Source: Rhodobacterales bacterium LSUCC0387 (lineage in GTDB: Bacteria; Pseudomonadota; Alphaproteobacteria; Rhodobacterales; Rhodobacteraceae). From it: a stretch of 64,000 bases of DNA. The stretch lies in contig WVSR01000002.1 of assembly GCA_015689775.1 (NCBI GenBank), forward strand, positions 124,001 through 188,000. Reading direction: 5' to 3'. Of this stretch, positions 16,425 to 23,719 are shown one piece after another; the first letter of the stretch is position 1, and each line of letters starts with the position of its first letter. The notes under the pieces are model-generated. The model saw only the letters and a program-made list of their open reading frames with translations, ran no database searches and had not been told where the DNA came from. The position numbers and the translations under genes were made by a program.

Positions 16425-17588
16425 GTGTGGCTGATTTATTTTTGCTTTGGCATTAATATCGCCTCAATGGCCCCGTTGATCGCTCCGATAAGCGAAGAGT
16501 TGGGGGTCGGCTTTTCAAGTATGGGGCTGATACTTGGCGCGTGGCCACTTACTTACATCATTGCTTCGATACCATCAGGGATTTTGCTTGATCGGTTTGG
16601 TGCGCGTAGAATGCTTTTCGTGGCTGCCTTGATAATGGCGGCGTCGATGATTGCGCGTAGTGCTGCAGTTAATTCAACGCAAATGTTTTTTGCTGTTTCA
16701 ATCTTGGGGTTTGGTGGACCACTAATTTCTGTCGGCGCCCCTAAGGTCATCGCTGGGTGTTTTCAGGGCCCATCTCGTGCAAGCGCGATGGGGGTATATG
16801 TAACTGGTCCATACCTTGGAGGATTGGTTTCTCTGTCTCTTATGAACAGTGTTGTGATGGTTTTTGTGGATCAAAACTGGCGCGCTGCAATCTTCATTTT
16901 TGCTCTATTCACGTTGATGAGTGGCATGCTTTGGCTAGTCACCACAAATCTTAAAGGTGTAAAAGTAGCCGAGGATGCAGATGGTAAAAAATTTAATTTA
17001 CTGGCTTTCTTTGAATTGATCGATTTACGTCCTGTGCAACTTATTTTGCTAATGAGCGTGGGAATATTCTTTATTAATCACTCATTGAACAATTGGCTGC
17101 CAGAAATACTGGTCGGTCGTGGCCTTGATCGAGTGACAGCCGGATATTGGGCGTCAATTCCGTCGATCGTAGGTATTCTAGGCGCACTAATAATCCCTCG
17201 GTTAGCTGTTCCAAAGTATCGTTTGTACGTAATGGCAGGTTTATTTTTAGCTACCTTTGTAGCCAGCCTATTGTTGCAGACCGACGCTGGTCCGTTGATG
17301 TTTTTGGGGTTATGCGTTCAAGGATTGGCTCGTGGATCTATGATGACCGTTGCCATACTCATACTTATGGAAACGCCAAAAGTACCCGCTGACCGCCTTG
17401 GGTTGGCGGGAGGGTTGTTTTTTACTGTTGCTGAAATTGGGGGTGTATTAGGACCTGTTTCATTCGGCATATTGTCTGATTTGACTGGCTCGTTCGCTCC
17501 TTCACTCGCATTAGTGACCACGATAAGCGCAATCCTAATGGGGATACTTATCGCATTGCATCGTGTCACTCTGAGAGATTATCAATGA
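16425..17588 (+). CDS. MFS transporter (CynX/NimT-like), start uncertain
   Basis: A hydrophobic protein of at least 387 residues with about 12 predicted membrane segments and the MFS loop 2-3 motif GILLDRFGARRM. It probably imports or exports a small organic anion linked to the neighbouring catabolic genes. The frame continues upstream of the GTG at 16425 without a stop to 16356, and that stretch (DFTSRYGKWIVLAG) looks like genuine MFS N-terminus, yet no ATG, GTG or TTG lies in it. An ATG at 16366 is in another frame and ends at a TAG after five codons; one extra A in the AAAA at 16375-16378 would join it to this gene. The start is therefore unresolved. Confidence 0.75.
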   Translation: MWLIYFCFGINIASMAPLIAPISEELGVGFSSMGLILGAWPLTYIIASIPSGILLDRFGARRMLFVAALIMAASMIARSAAVNSTQMFFAVSILGFGGPLISVGAPKVIAGCFQGPSRASAMGVYVTGPYLGGLVSLSLMNSVVMVFVDQNWRAAIFIFALFTLMSGMLWLVTTNLKGVKVAEDADGKKFNLLAFFELIDLRPVQLILLMSVGIFFINHSLNNWLPEILVGRGLDRVTAGYWASIPSIVGILGALIIPRLAVPKYRLYVMAGLFLATFVASLLLQTDAGPLMFLGLCVQGLARGSMMTVAILILMETPKVPADRLGLAGGLFFTVAEIGGVLGPVSFGILSDLTGSFAPSLALVTTISAILMGILIALHRVTLRDYQ

Positions 17589-17891
17589 TGCTATTCTGTG
17601 TATGAGTAGGCGTGTTCTGACTTTTCAGGCTGCTTGAACAAGCTCGTAAATCAATAAAAGCAGCAGGGGTTTATCTTAGGGGACTATTGACAACGCTGTG
17701 ATGCGCTCCACACTATTCGTGTGTTCTGGATGGAGGTGCTTCGACTTTGAATCCGATCGATTGATTGGATTTCTTACTAAAAAGTATTCTACCATTTGAT
17801 AACCGAAAGTTAACGCGGAGTAATCCGCAGAAGTTAAACGAAACAAAAGCTTGGCTATAGAAAGTCAGGATACTCAGGGAGAAGTTTTGTC
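17589..17891. other. 303-bp gap between MFS and TRAP genes
   Basis: No convincing coding sequence is seen. It contains a 7-bp inverted repeat (GCTGCTT at 17629-17635, AAGCAGC at 17658-17664) not followed by a T run, a candidate promoter at 17687-17716, and the dctP leader ending in GGGAGAAG. Confidence 0.5.
17687..17716 (+). promoter_or_regulatory. Possible promoter of the TRAP operon
   Basis: A perfect TTGACA (17687-17692) is followed after 18 bp by CACTAT (17711-17716), a poor -10 match. It implies a leader of about 170 nt before dctP. Confidence 0.3.
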
Positions 17892-18899
17892 ATGAATATG
17901 ATTAGGCTTATTGGTGTTGCGGCGCTTACATCGGTTGTTTCGACAAGTGCGTTTGCAGACGTCACTTTGCGTTGGGGCCACTATTTGGGGGATTCCCCCT
18001 TCTTGCAGGCGGAAAAGGATTTCGCAGCAGCAGTGACAGAACGCACTGAAGGGCGTGTAAATATTGAAGTCACTTATGCCGGTGGTCTTGGCGGCGGTGC
18101 TGAGTTGCTCACATTGGCTGGAAGAGGCGCAATTGATATGGCTTCAGTTGTCCCCGGCTATTATCCTGATCAACTGCTCTTCTGGAAAACTTACCAGCTC
18201 CCATTCACGTGGGGATCGCCGCGCCAGGTGATGGAAATTGCAGCTTCTGCCTATGAGGCACTTCCGCAGTTTAGAAGTGAACTAGACAGTTTCGGCGTGA
18301 CATTTCTTTTCCAACAGCCCCTGGGTTCGTACTACATGACCGGTCCGGATGCTAATTGCGATAATGTTGCGGGCCTAGAGGGTAAAAAAATCCGTTCTTT
18401 CGGTTCGGACATTCCATTGGCTCATGAAGCTATAGGTGCTGTTCCAGTAAGCATCGGTGTTGGTGATATTTACGAGGCGTTGCAGCGCGGTTCGCTCGAC
18501 TATTCCTTCATCAACCGAGGCAACATTTTAGCTAACCGTCTCTACGAACCTGGAACCTACAGCTGTGGACCAGTTATGTCGATTTCAGGGCATTTGATTG
18601 TAATCAATAGTGACAAGTGGGCTGAAATTTCTCCGGAAGACCAAGCCGTAATGCTAGAAGAGGCTCGGATTGCTGGTTCAAATTACATTGACAATATTGA
18701 AGCAGCTGAAGCCGCGGCTGGAGAACAAATTGAAGCAAATGGCGGTGTGATTGTCCCATTCCCTGCGGATGAGTTCGCAGCATGGCAAGCAGCTGCACCT
18801 AATTTCCTTAACCGTTGGGCCGAGGACATGGCGTCTCGTGGCCAAGGCGATGCTGCCGCGGAAGTCGTTGCCTATTTCAACGAACAAATCGGTGGGTAA
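17892..18899 (+). CDS. dctP: TRAP transporter substrate-binding protein (DctP family)
   Basis: The 335-residue protein starts with a Sec signal peptide (MNMIRLIGVAALTSVVSTSAFA, cleaved about residue 22) and continues with the DctP pattern: LRWGHYLGDSPFLQAEKDFA, GGAELLTLAGRGAIDM near 75, and LEGKKIRSFG with the conserved arginine that contacts a substrate carboxylate. It acts in the periplasm and delivers an organic acid to the DctQM permease. The start is supported by GGGAGAAG upstream. Its position beside the divergon suggests that the transported carboxylate feeds these enzymes. The ligand cannot be predicted. Confidence 0.9.
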   Translation: MNMIRLIGVAALTSVVSTSAFADVTLRWGHYLGDSPFLQAEKDFAAAVTERTEGRVNIEVTYAGGLGGGAELLTLAGRGAIDMASVVPGYYPDQLLFWKTYQLPFTWGSPRQVMEIAASAYEALPQFRSELDSFGVTFLFQQPLGSYYMTGPDANCDNVAGLEGKKIRSFGSDIPLAHEAIGAVPVSIGVGDIYEALQRGSLDYSFINRGNILANRLYEPGTYSCGPVMSISGHLIVINSDKWAEISPEDQAVMLEEARIAGSNYIDNIEAAEAAAGEQIEANGGVIVPFPADEFAAWQAAAPNFLNRWAEDMASRGQGDAAAEVVAYFNEQIGG

Positions 18900-18914
18900 T
18901 ACCTGTAAAACGTT

Positions 18915-18944
18915 GGTTATGGCGGAATTCTTTTCGCCATAACC
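18915..18944 (+). terminator. Intergenic hairpin between dctP and dctQ
   Basis: GGTTATGGCG and CGCCATAACC form a perfect 10-bp stem with a 10-nt loop, 15 nt after the dctP stop. There is no T run behind it, so it may be an RNA-stabilising or attenuating structure that lets the binding protein be made in excess over the membrane subunits, as is common for TRAP and ABC operons. Confidence 0.65.
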
Positions 18945-18971
18945 TGAATTTCGTGAGCGTGGAAAATTTAA

Positions 18972-19487
18972 TTGCAACTTCTTTTGAAAATTTCTGAACG
19001 CCTAGCATTGATAGTCCTGATGATAGGAGGGGTCGGCATGATTATGTCGACCTTTTTAGGTGTGGCAGATGTCGTGGGTACACAAGTGTTAAACGTGCCT
19101 GTTCCTGGACCCAGAGAGCTAACTGAAAGCACCATGGTTTTGATAGTATTTGGTGCTTTGACATTTGCACAGATCCGCCGCGCTCACATCAGAGTAGAGA
19201 TAGCCTACCTCGCGGTCGGCCCACGGTTTCGCGCAGTGATGGATGTTGTGACTGACCTTGCAGCTATTATTTTCTTCTCTCTGATAGCTTGGCAGGGCTT
19301 TTTAGAAGCTCAATACTCTATGAAGATTGGCGAGGCGACTTCTGGTTTAATACGTTTTCCACTTTGGCCTGCGAGGTTCACTTTGGTGGCGGGCGCATCT
19401 TTAATAATTTTGCGGCTTGTCCTGGATTTGATTATCGATTGCGGCAGGGTTAGATCGGGCGCACCACAGCTAAAACCATCAGTCTGA
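18972..19487 (+). CDS. dctQ: TRAP transporter small permease (DctQ family)
   Basis: The 171-residue protein has four predicted membrane helices and DctQ-like features (VPVPGPRELTESTMVLIVFGALTFA as the second helix region near residues 38-62, then RRAHIRVE). It forms the small membrane subunit with DctM. The start codon is TTG; no good Shine-Dalgarno is visible, consistent with reduced translation after the hairpin. The gene lies 72 bp after dctP and 38 bp before dctM. Confidence 0.88.
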   Translation: MQLLLKISERLALIVLMIGGVGMIMSTFLGVADVVGTQVLNVPVPGPRELTESTMVLIVFGALTFAQIRRAHIRVEIAYLAVGPRFRAVMDVVTDLAAIIFFSLIAWQGFLEAQYSMKIGEATSGLIRFPLWPARFTLVAGASLIILRLVLDLIIDCGRVRSGAPQLKPSV

Positions 19488-19525
19488 CGCAGACAACTAA
19501 CAACTTAGGTAAGGCAAATAAAAGA

Positions 19526-20836
19526 ATGTTGGACACGGGGACCACCGGAATTATCGTCGGCATTTTGCTTTTTTTTATGCTTACGTTTGGTGTCCACATC
19601 GGCGTGGCACTTGGGCTTTCCGGAGTGGTTGGAATATTCCTAGCAATAAACCCTCAGGCCTCGTTTGCTCAAGTTGCTACGATACCATTTTCCACCACCA
19701 ACTCTTTCACTCTAGCTGTTATCCCGCTGTTCATTCTAATGGGAGCGCTGGCAAGCCAAGCTGGACTCACCACTGATTTATACCGTGCTGCCTATCGATG
19801 GCTTGGCCGGATCTCGGGTGGTTTGGCGATGGCTACAACATTAGCGTCTGCAATATTTGGAGCTGCTTGCGGCTCAACCATTGTGAACGCAGCGGTTTTC
19901 ACAAAAATGGCAATGCCCGAAATGACCAAATTTGGTTATGATAAGCGCATATCTGCCGGTTGTATCGCCGCATCCGGAACGTTAGCCTCCCTTATTCCAC
20001 CATCAGTTTTGATGATTGTTTACGCAGTAATTACAGAGCAGTCAGTGGCTCGGTTGCTGATTGCCGGTTTGATACCTGGGATCATGTCAGCAGCTATTTA
20101 CATGATTGGGATTTATTTTATTGCACGGCTTTACCCAAAGTTATGTCCAATTCCGGATGAGCGTTTCACATTAAGAGAGAAAATAAGCTCACTGAAGGGT
20201 GTGTGGGGTATAATGGCCTTATTCACATTGGTAATCGGTGGAATTTACCTTGGGTTTTTTGTGCCGACCTACGCGGGTGCTGTAGGAGCATTTGGTGCCT
20301 TTATGATTGTGTTACTCAAAGGCCGAATGAATAGCCGTTCTTTAGTTGAAACTTTTAAGGATGCTGGCATTACTACGTCGACTATCTTCATTGTGGTTAT
20401 TGGTGGAATTATATTTGCTAGGTTTTTAACCTACACAGGATTAGTTCGTGATGTGTCCGACTGGATGCTCGCCATGGAACTAGCCCCTCTGACGTACATG
20501 CTCGTTTTCGCAGGATTATATCTCATTTTGGGGATGCTTATTGATCCCATTGCAATCATGGTTATGACCCTTCCAATTATGTTTCCGGTCATGACGAGCG
20601 TGGGTTATGATCCAATTTGGCTGGGTGTAATTTCTATCAAATTGGCTGAAATAAGCCTGATTACCCCACCAGTTGGTCTAAATGCGTATGTTGTACGAAG
20701 TTCGTCACCGGTACCTTTGACACTCGAGCAAGTTTTTGCGGGTATCACACCCTTCCTGGTGATGGATGTGTTAACTCTTGCGCTGTTAATAGCATTTCCA
20801 TCGATAGTAACGTTTTTGCCAAATTTGATGAATTGA
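19526..20836 (+). CDS. dctM: TRAP transporter large permease (DctM family)
   Basis: The 436-residue protein has 12 or so hydrophobic segments and DctM hallmarks: FTLAVIPLFILMGALASQAG, FGAACGSTIVNAAVF, IPPSVLMIVYAVITEQSVARLL in the first repeat and LIDPIAIMVMTLPIMFPV with LITPPVGLNAYVV in the second. It is the sodium-coupled transport subunit for organic acids in the inner membrane. The gene converges on the flavoprotein gene at 20891; the 54-bp gap shows no strong terminator. Confidence 0.92.
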   Translation: MLDTGTTGIIVGILLFFMLTFGVHIGVALGLSGVVGIFLAINPQASFAQVATIPFSTTNSFTLAVIPLFILMGALASQAGLTTDLYRAAYRWLGRISGGLAMATTLASAIFGAACGSTIVNAAVFTKMAMPEMTKFGYDKRISAGCIAASGTLASLIPPSVLMIVYAVITEQSVARLLIAGLIPGIMSAAIYMIGIYFIARLYPKLCPIPDERFTLREKISSLKGVWGIMALFTLVIGGIYLGFFVPTYAGAVGAFGAFMIVLLKGRMNSRSLVETFKDAGITTSTIFIVVIGGIIFARFLTYTGLVRDVSDWMLAMELAPLTYMLVFAGLYLILGMLIDPIAIMVMTLPIMFPVMTSVGYDPIWLGVISIKLAEISLITPPVGLNAYVVRSSSPVPLTLEQVFAGITPFLVMDVLTLALLIAFPSIVTFLPNLMN

Positions 20837-20890
20837 TCAGCGCCTCATAGCGTTGGTCAATGTACGCCTGAAGCTATTACGATTTAGCAA

Positions 20891-22261
20891 TTAACTTGCG
20901 GTAGTTTTGGACTTTCCTGCGATGAACCCCAGCACAGAAGCTGAAAGCAAGCCATTGCCGGACAAATATCCACTATCGCCTGCTCCAGATACGCCGCATG
21001 CTGCCCCGCCCGCGGCATGTAGGTTCTGAAAGCATCCACCTGAGGTGTGACGCACCAATGCTGTTGCAGGGTCAACATCTAATCCGCCCTGTGTATGGAA
21101 TAGAGCACCGGTAACCTTAACAGCGTGAAAAGATGGCATAAGTTTCGCATTACTCCATTCTCTGCCGAAGCGATCGGTGCCGCCATATGGGATGTCTAAA
21201 ATGTTACTTTCTAGACTGCCGCTTGGTAGGTTGCATTTGGTTTCCAGCTCTGCAGTTGTGCTTGCGGAAACAATCGCTCCTTGCGCTTCTGCGTCTTTAA
21301 AATCGGAAAATTGCCGAGCAATTTTTGCGATTTTACTGTCAAAAATAGTCCAAGCTATACCTTCGGGTTGGGATAGGACTGCGCGTGCTGCTTCAGAATA
21401 TCCTTGCGCTTCATTCCAAAAGCGCTGTCCAGTAATATTTACCTGAAATCCACCCTGCATAATTACTGCCCAGGTAATTAAAATGCCATGCGGAAAAGCA
21501 ACGTTACCGTGACCTTGATACGCTGATAAGTGTTTTGTTGAGGCCCCTAATTCTTGCCCCCAAATCACTGCATCGCCCTGATTTCCACTGTGACCAAACC
21601 ACAAACCACGATCTATTTCTGGCATGTGTTTAGAGACCATCGTGCGATTTCCTCCGAAGCCGTTGCAAGCTAATATGACTCGGTCGGCTGAAACGGTTTC
21701 GAAAGTTCCATCTGGCAAACGCAAACGGGCACCAAAAACCGTTTTATCAAGGGCATATAGAGCGTCTGCGCGCCTTTGGCATATCAAGGGGATCTCAAGT
21801 TGTTCTATGCGCGCGCGTAAGCTGTTGACTAGTTCTACACCTGACCGGCTGGGTAAGCCGTGCATCCGCCTTTCAGAGTGCCCAGGGTAGTCAAAGTCTT
21901 CCACCAACGAAAATGGCAAGTCATGTTGTTCAATCAGCCACTCAATGACCTTGGCTGATCCTTCTGACAGCACACGTTCGAGTTCGAAATCGTTTTCCTT
22001 TTTCGCTTTTTTTCGAATGTCATTTGCAAAAATTTTAGGATTGTCATTAATTCCCGCTTTTTTTTGGAGTTTTGTTCCTGCGGCGGGTATTAAGCCTGCG
22101 CTTAGGGCAGTAGAGCCTGATGGGACTGAATCGGCCTCTATTATAAGTACGTCTTGGCCCTCTTCATATGCAGAAAGTGCAGCAATCATGCCGCAAGCGC
22201 CCGCTCCGATTATCAACGTTTCTATATGTATATCGTAGTTATCAAGAGGTACTTCAATCAC
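20891..22261 (-). CDS. FAD-dependent oxidoreductase, fumarate-reductase-like
   Basis: The 456-residue protein is a paralogue of the flavoprotein at 7724. It has TLIIGAGACGMIAALSAYEEG for FAD binding, GSTALSAGLIPAAGTK, HSERRMHGLPSRSG near 130, GALFHTQGGLDVDP near 385 and LHAAGGAACGVSGAG in the C-terminal FAD loop. No heme domain, covalent-flavin motif or signal peptide is visible. It is the last gene of the leftward arm of the divergon and overlaps the ICL-type lyase by 8 bp. It probably reduces or oxidises the unsaturated carboxylate intermediate of the pathway. Confidence 0.82.
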   Translation of the reverse strand: MIEVPLDNYDIHIETLIIGAGACGMIAALSAYEEGQDVLIIEADSVPSGSTALSAGLIPAAGTKLQKKAGINDNPKIFANDIRKKAKKENDFELERVLSEGSAKVIEWLIEQHDLPFSLVEDFDYPGHSERRMHGLPSRSGVELVNSLRARIEQLEIPLICQRRADALYALDKTVFGARLRLPDGTFETVSADRVILACNGFGGNRTMVSKHMPEIDRGLWFGHSGNQGDAVIWGQELGASTKHLSAYQGHGNVAFPHGILITWAVIMQGGFQVNITGQRFWNEAQGYSEAARAVLSQPEGIAWTIFDSKIAKIARQFSDFKDAEAQGAIVSASTTAELETKCNLPSGSLESNILDIPYGGTDRFGREWSNAKLMPSFHAVKVTGALFHTQGGLDVDPATALVRHTSGGCFQNLHAAGGAACGVSGAGDSGYLSGNGLLSASVLGFIAGKSKTTAS

Positions 22262-23120
22262 CGGGTATGTCCTTGAATTTTTCGTCCAGCGCTAACATTT
22301 CTTGTAGCCCAATAATGTCATTCAGTTCTGTAAAATTGTACATACGATCTTTATATGCCTGGGTAGAGCCTGTCCTCGAAAGAGTTACATAGTATTCTCT
22401 TGCTGTTTTTGCCAAAGCTCGGACTATCCCGCCGGGAAAGATTACTATATCGAAACCCATTTCTTCGAGCTCATCTGAGGAAAATTCAGGTGTTCTGCCG
22501 CCTTCTACTACGTTTGCAACCAACGGCGCACGTCCACCTAGACGCTTTGTAATTGTATTAAGTTGTTCTTTGGTGTTCGGCGCTTCCACAAAAATTACGT
22601 CAGCACCGGCCTCTAGATACAAAGTGGCTCGGTCTAAAGCTGCCGTTAGCCCCTCAACAGCGATTGCATCTGTCCGCGCTATTACAAGCGTATCTTTTGA
22701 TCGTGCGTCAACCATCGACGAGATTTTTGCTACCATTTCTCCTGGTGATATGAGGGACTTGTTTGAAAGATGCCCGCACTTTTTGGGAAAGATTTGGTCT
22801 TCTACTTGTAAAGCCGCGGCTCCGGCGCGTTCATAGTTCAACATTGTCCGCCGAGCATTCAAAGGATTTCCAAACCCGGTATCTGCGTCCACTATTACCG
22901 GCAAGCTTGTTTTGTCTGAAATTAGCGCCAAAGTCTCGGCCATTTCGGTTGCTGTTGTTAAGCCAAAATCCGGTTGTCCTAAGCGTGTGTAAGCAACAGC
23001 CGCTCCAGACAGGTATAGCGTCTCGAACCCACATTGAGCGGCTATGGTTGCACTAAGTGCATCGAAAACTCCTGGCGCAATCAGGATCTCTTTTTTGGTT
23101 AGCCGTTGCCGTAAGGTCAT
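22254..23120 (-). CDS. Isocitrate lyase / PEP mutase family lyase (2,3-dimethylmalate lyase-like)
   Basis: The 288-residue protein has VIVDADTGFGNPLNARRT, VEDQIFPKKCGHLSNKS with the catalytic cysteine, and VIARTDAIAVEGL. It is homologous to the lyase at 2507 but clearly distinct. Family members cleave 2-methylisocitrate, 2,3-dimethylmalate, oxaloacetate or related 2-hydroxy acids. In the anaerobic nicotinate pathway a dimethylmalate lyase of this family follows a LeuCD-like dimethylmaleate hydratase; both enzyme types are present in this divergon, which makes a similar step plausible. It is coupled to its neighbours by 4-bp and 8-bp overlaps. Confidence 0.85.
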   Translation of the reverse strand: MTLRQRLTKKEILIAPGVFDALSATIAAQCGFETLYLSGAAVAYTRLGQPDFGLTTATEMAETLALISDKTSLPVIVDADTGFGNPLNARRTMLNYERAGAAALQVEDQIFPKKCGHLSNKSLISPGEMVAKISSMVDARSKDTLVIARTDAIAVEGLTAALDRATLYLEAGADVIFVEAPNTKEQLNTITKRLGGRAPLVANVVEGGRTPEFSSDELEEMGFDIVIFPGGIVRALAKTAREYYVTLSRTGSTQAYKDRMYNFTELNDIIGLQEMLALDEKFKDIPGD

Positions 23121-23719
23121 TCGATTTTTTTAATAAGACTAAGGGCGTCCGCACAACTCAACACCTCTGAAACGGTGCTAAGAGATGTCACGGTGGCATC
23201 GTGAACCTGAGAGTTAAACGCTGCACATCCGTCAGATAGCAAGATTGTGTGGATGTCGCGAAGGTGCGCGTCTCTTACAGTGCTGGCCACACCACCGTTT
23301 GTGACAATGCCCCCTATGATGAGTGTGTTGATATCTTGGTGGTTTAAAATATATTCTAACCTGGTTTGGTAGAATGCCGAGTAGTTCACCTTCTCAATTG
23401 TGAAATCCGCTGGCGCTAGTTCATTTACTAAATCATGGCCGAAGCTTCCCGGTGCAAAATCACCTTTACCCAAGAATGGCCGTAATTTTTTTAAATGAGG
23501 GGCAATAAGAGGTTCGCCACCTCTACCCGGCACTAATGTGAATTGTGCAGAGATATATGTTCCGCCTGCATTTATCAGTGCGTCTCTTATAGGTTTAATC
23601 ATCTCCGGTAATTTTAAAATTGCGTCTGCCGACTGATTGGCGCGCCCGTAAGCACCATCAGCGTGTAAAAAATCATTTTGTAAATCGATAGTAAGAAGTG
23701 CTGTTTTACTCGGATTCAT
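23117..23719 (-). CDS. Isochorismatase-family protein with the nucleophile cysteine replaced by glycine
   Basis: The 200-residue protein keeps the isochorismatase fold and two members of the triad (LLTIDLQNDFL for Asp; EKVNYSAFYQTRL for Lys). The usual TNVCVESTARDA motif reads IVTNGGVASTVRDA, so the cysteine nucleophile is a glycine (codon GGT near 23300, one base from TGT). A classical thiol amidase mechanism is therefore unavailable. It overlaps HyuA and the lyase by 4 bp each, so it has been kept in a tightly coupled operon. It may be a structural partner, a binding protein, or an inactivated enzyme with an otherwise intact frame. Confidence 0.78.
   Translation of the reverse strand: MNPSKTALLTIDLQNDFLHADGAYGRANQSADAILKLPEMIKPIRDALINAGGTYISAQFTLVPGRGGEPLIAPHLKKLRPFLGKGDFAPGSFGHDLVNELAPADFTIEKVNYSAFYQTRLEYILNHQDINTLIIGGIVTNGGVASTVRDAHLRDIHTILLSDGCAAFNSQVHDATVTSLSTVSEVLSCADALSLIKKIE

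Noticed and set aside
17629-17664. Inverted repeat GCTGCTT/AAGCAGC as a terminator of the MFS gene
   Set aside because: The loop is 22 nt and no T run follows, so a factor-independent terminator is not supported.
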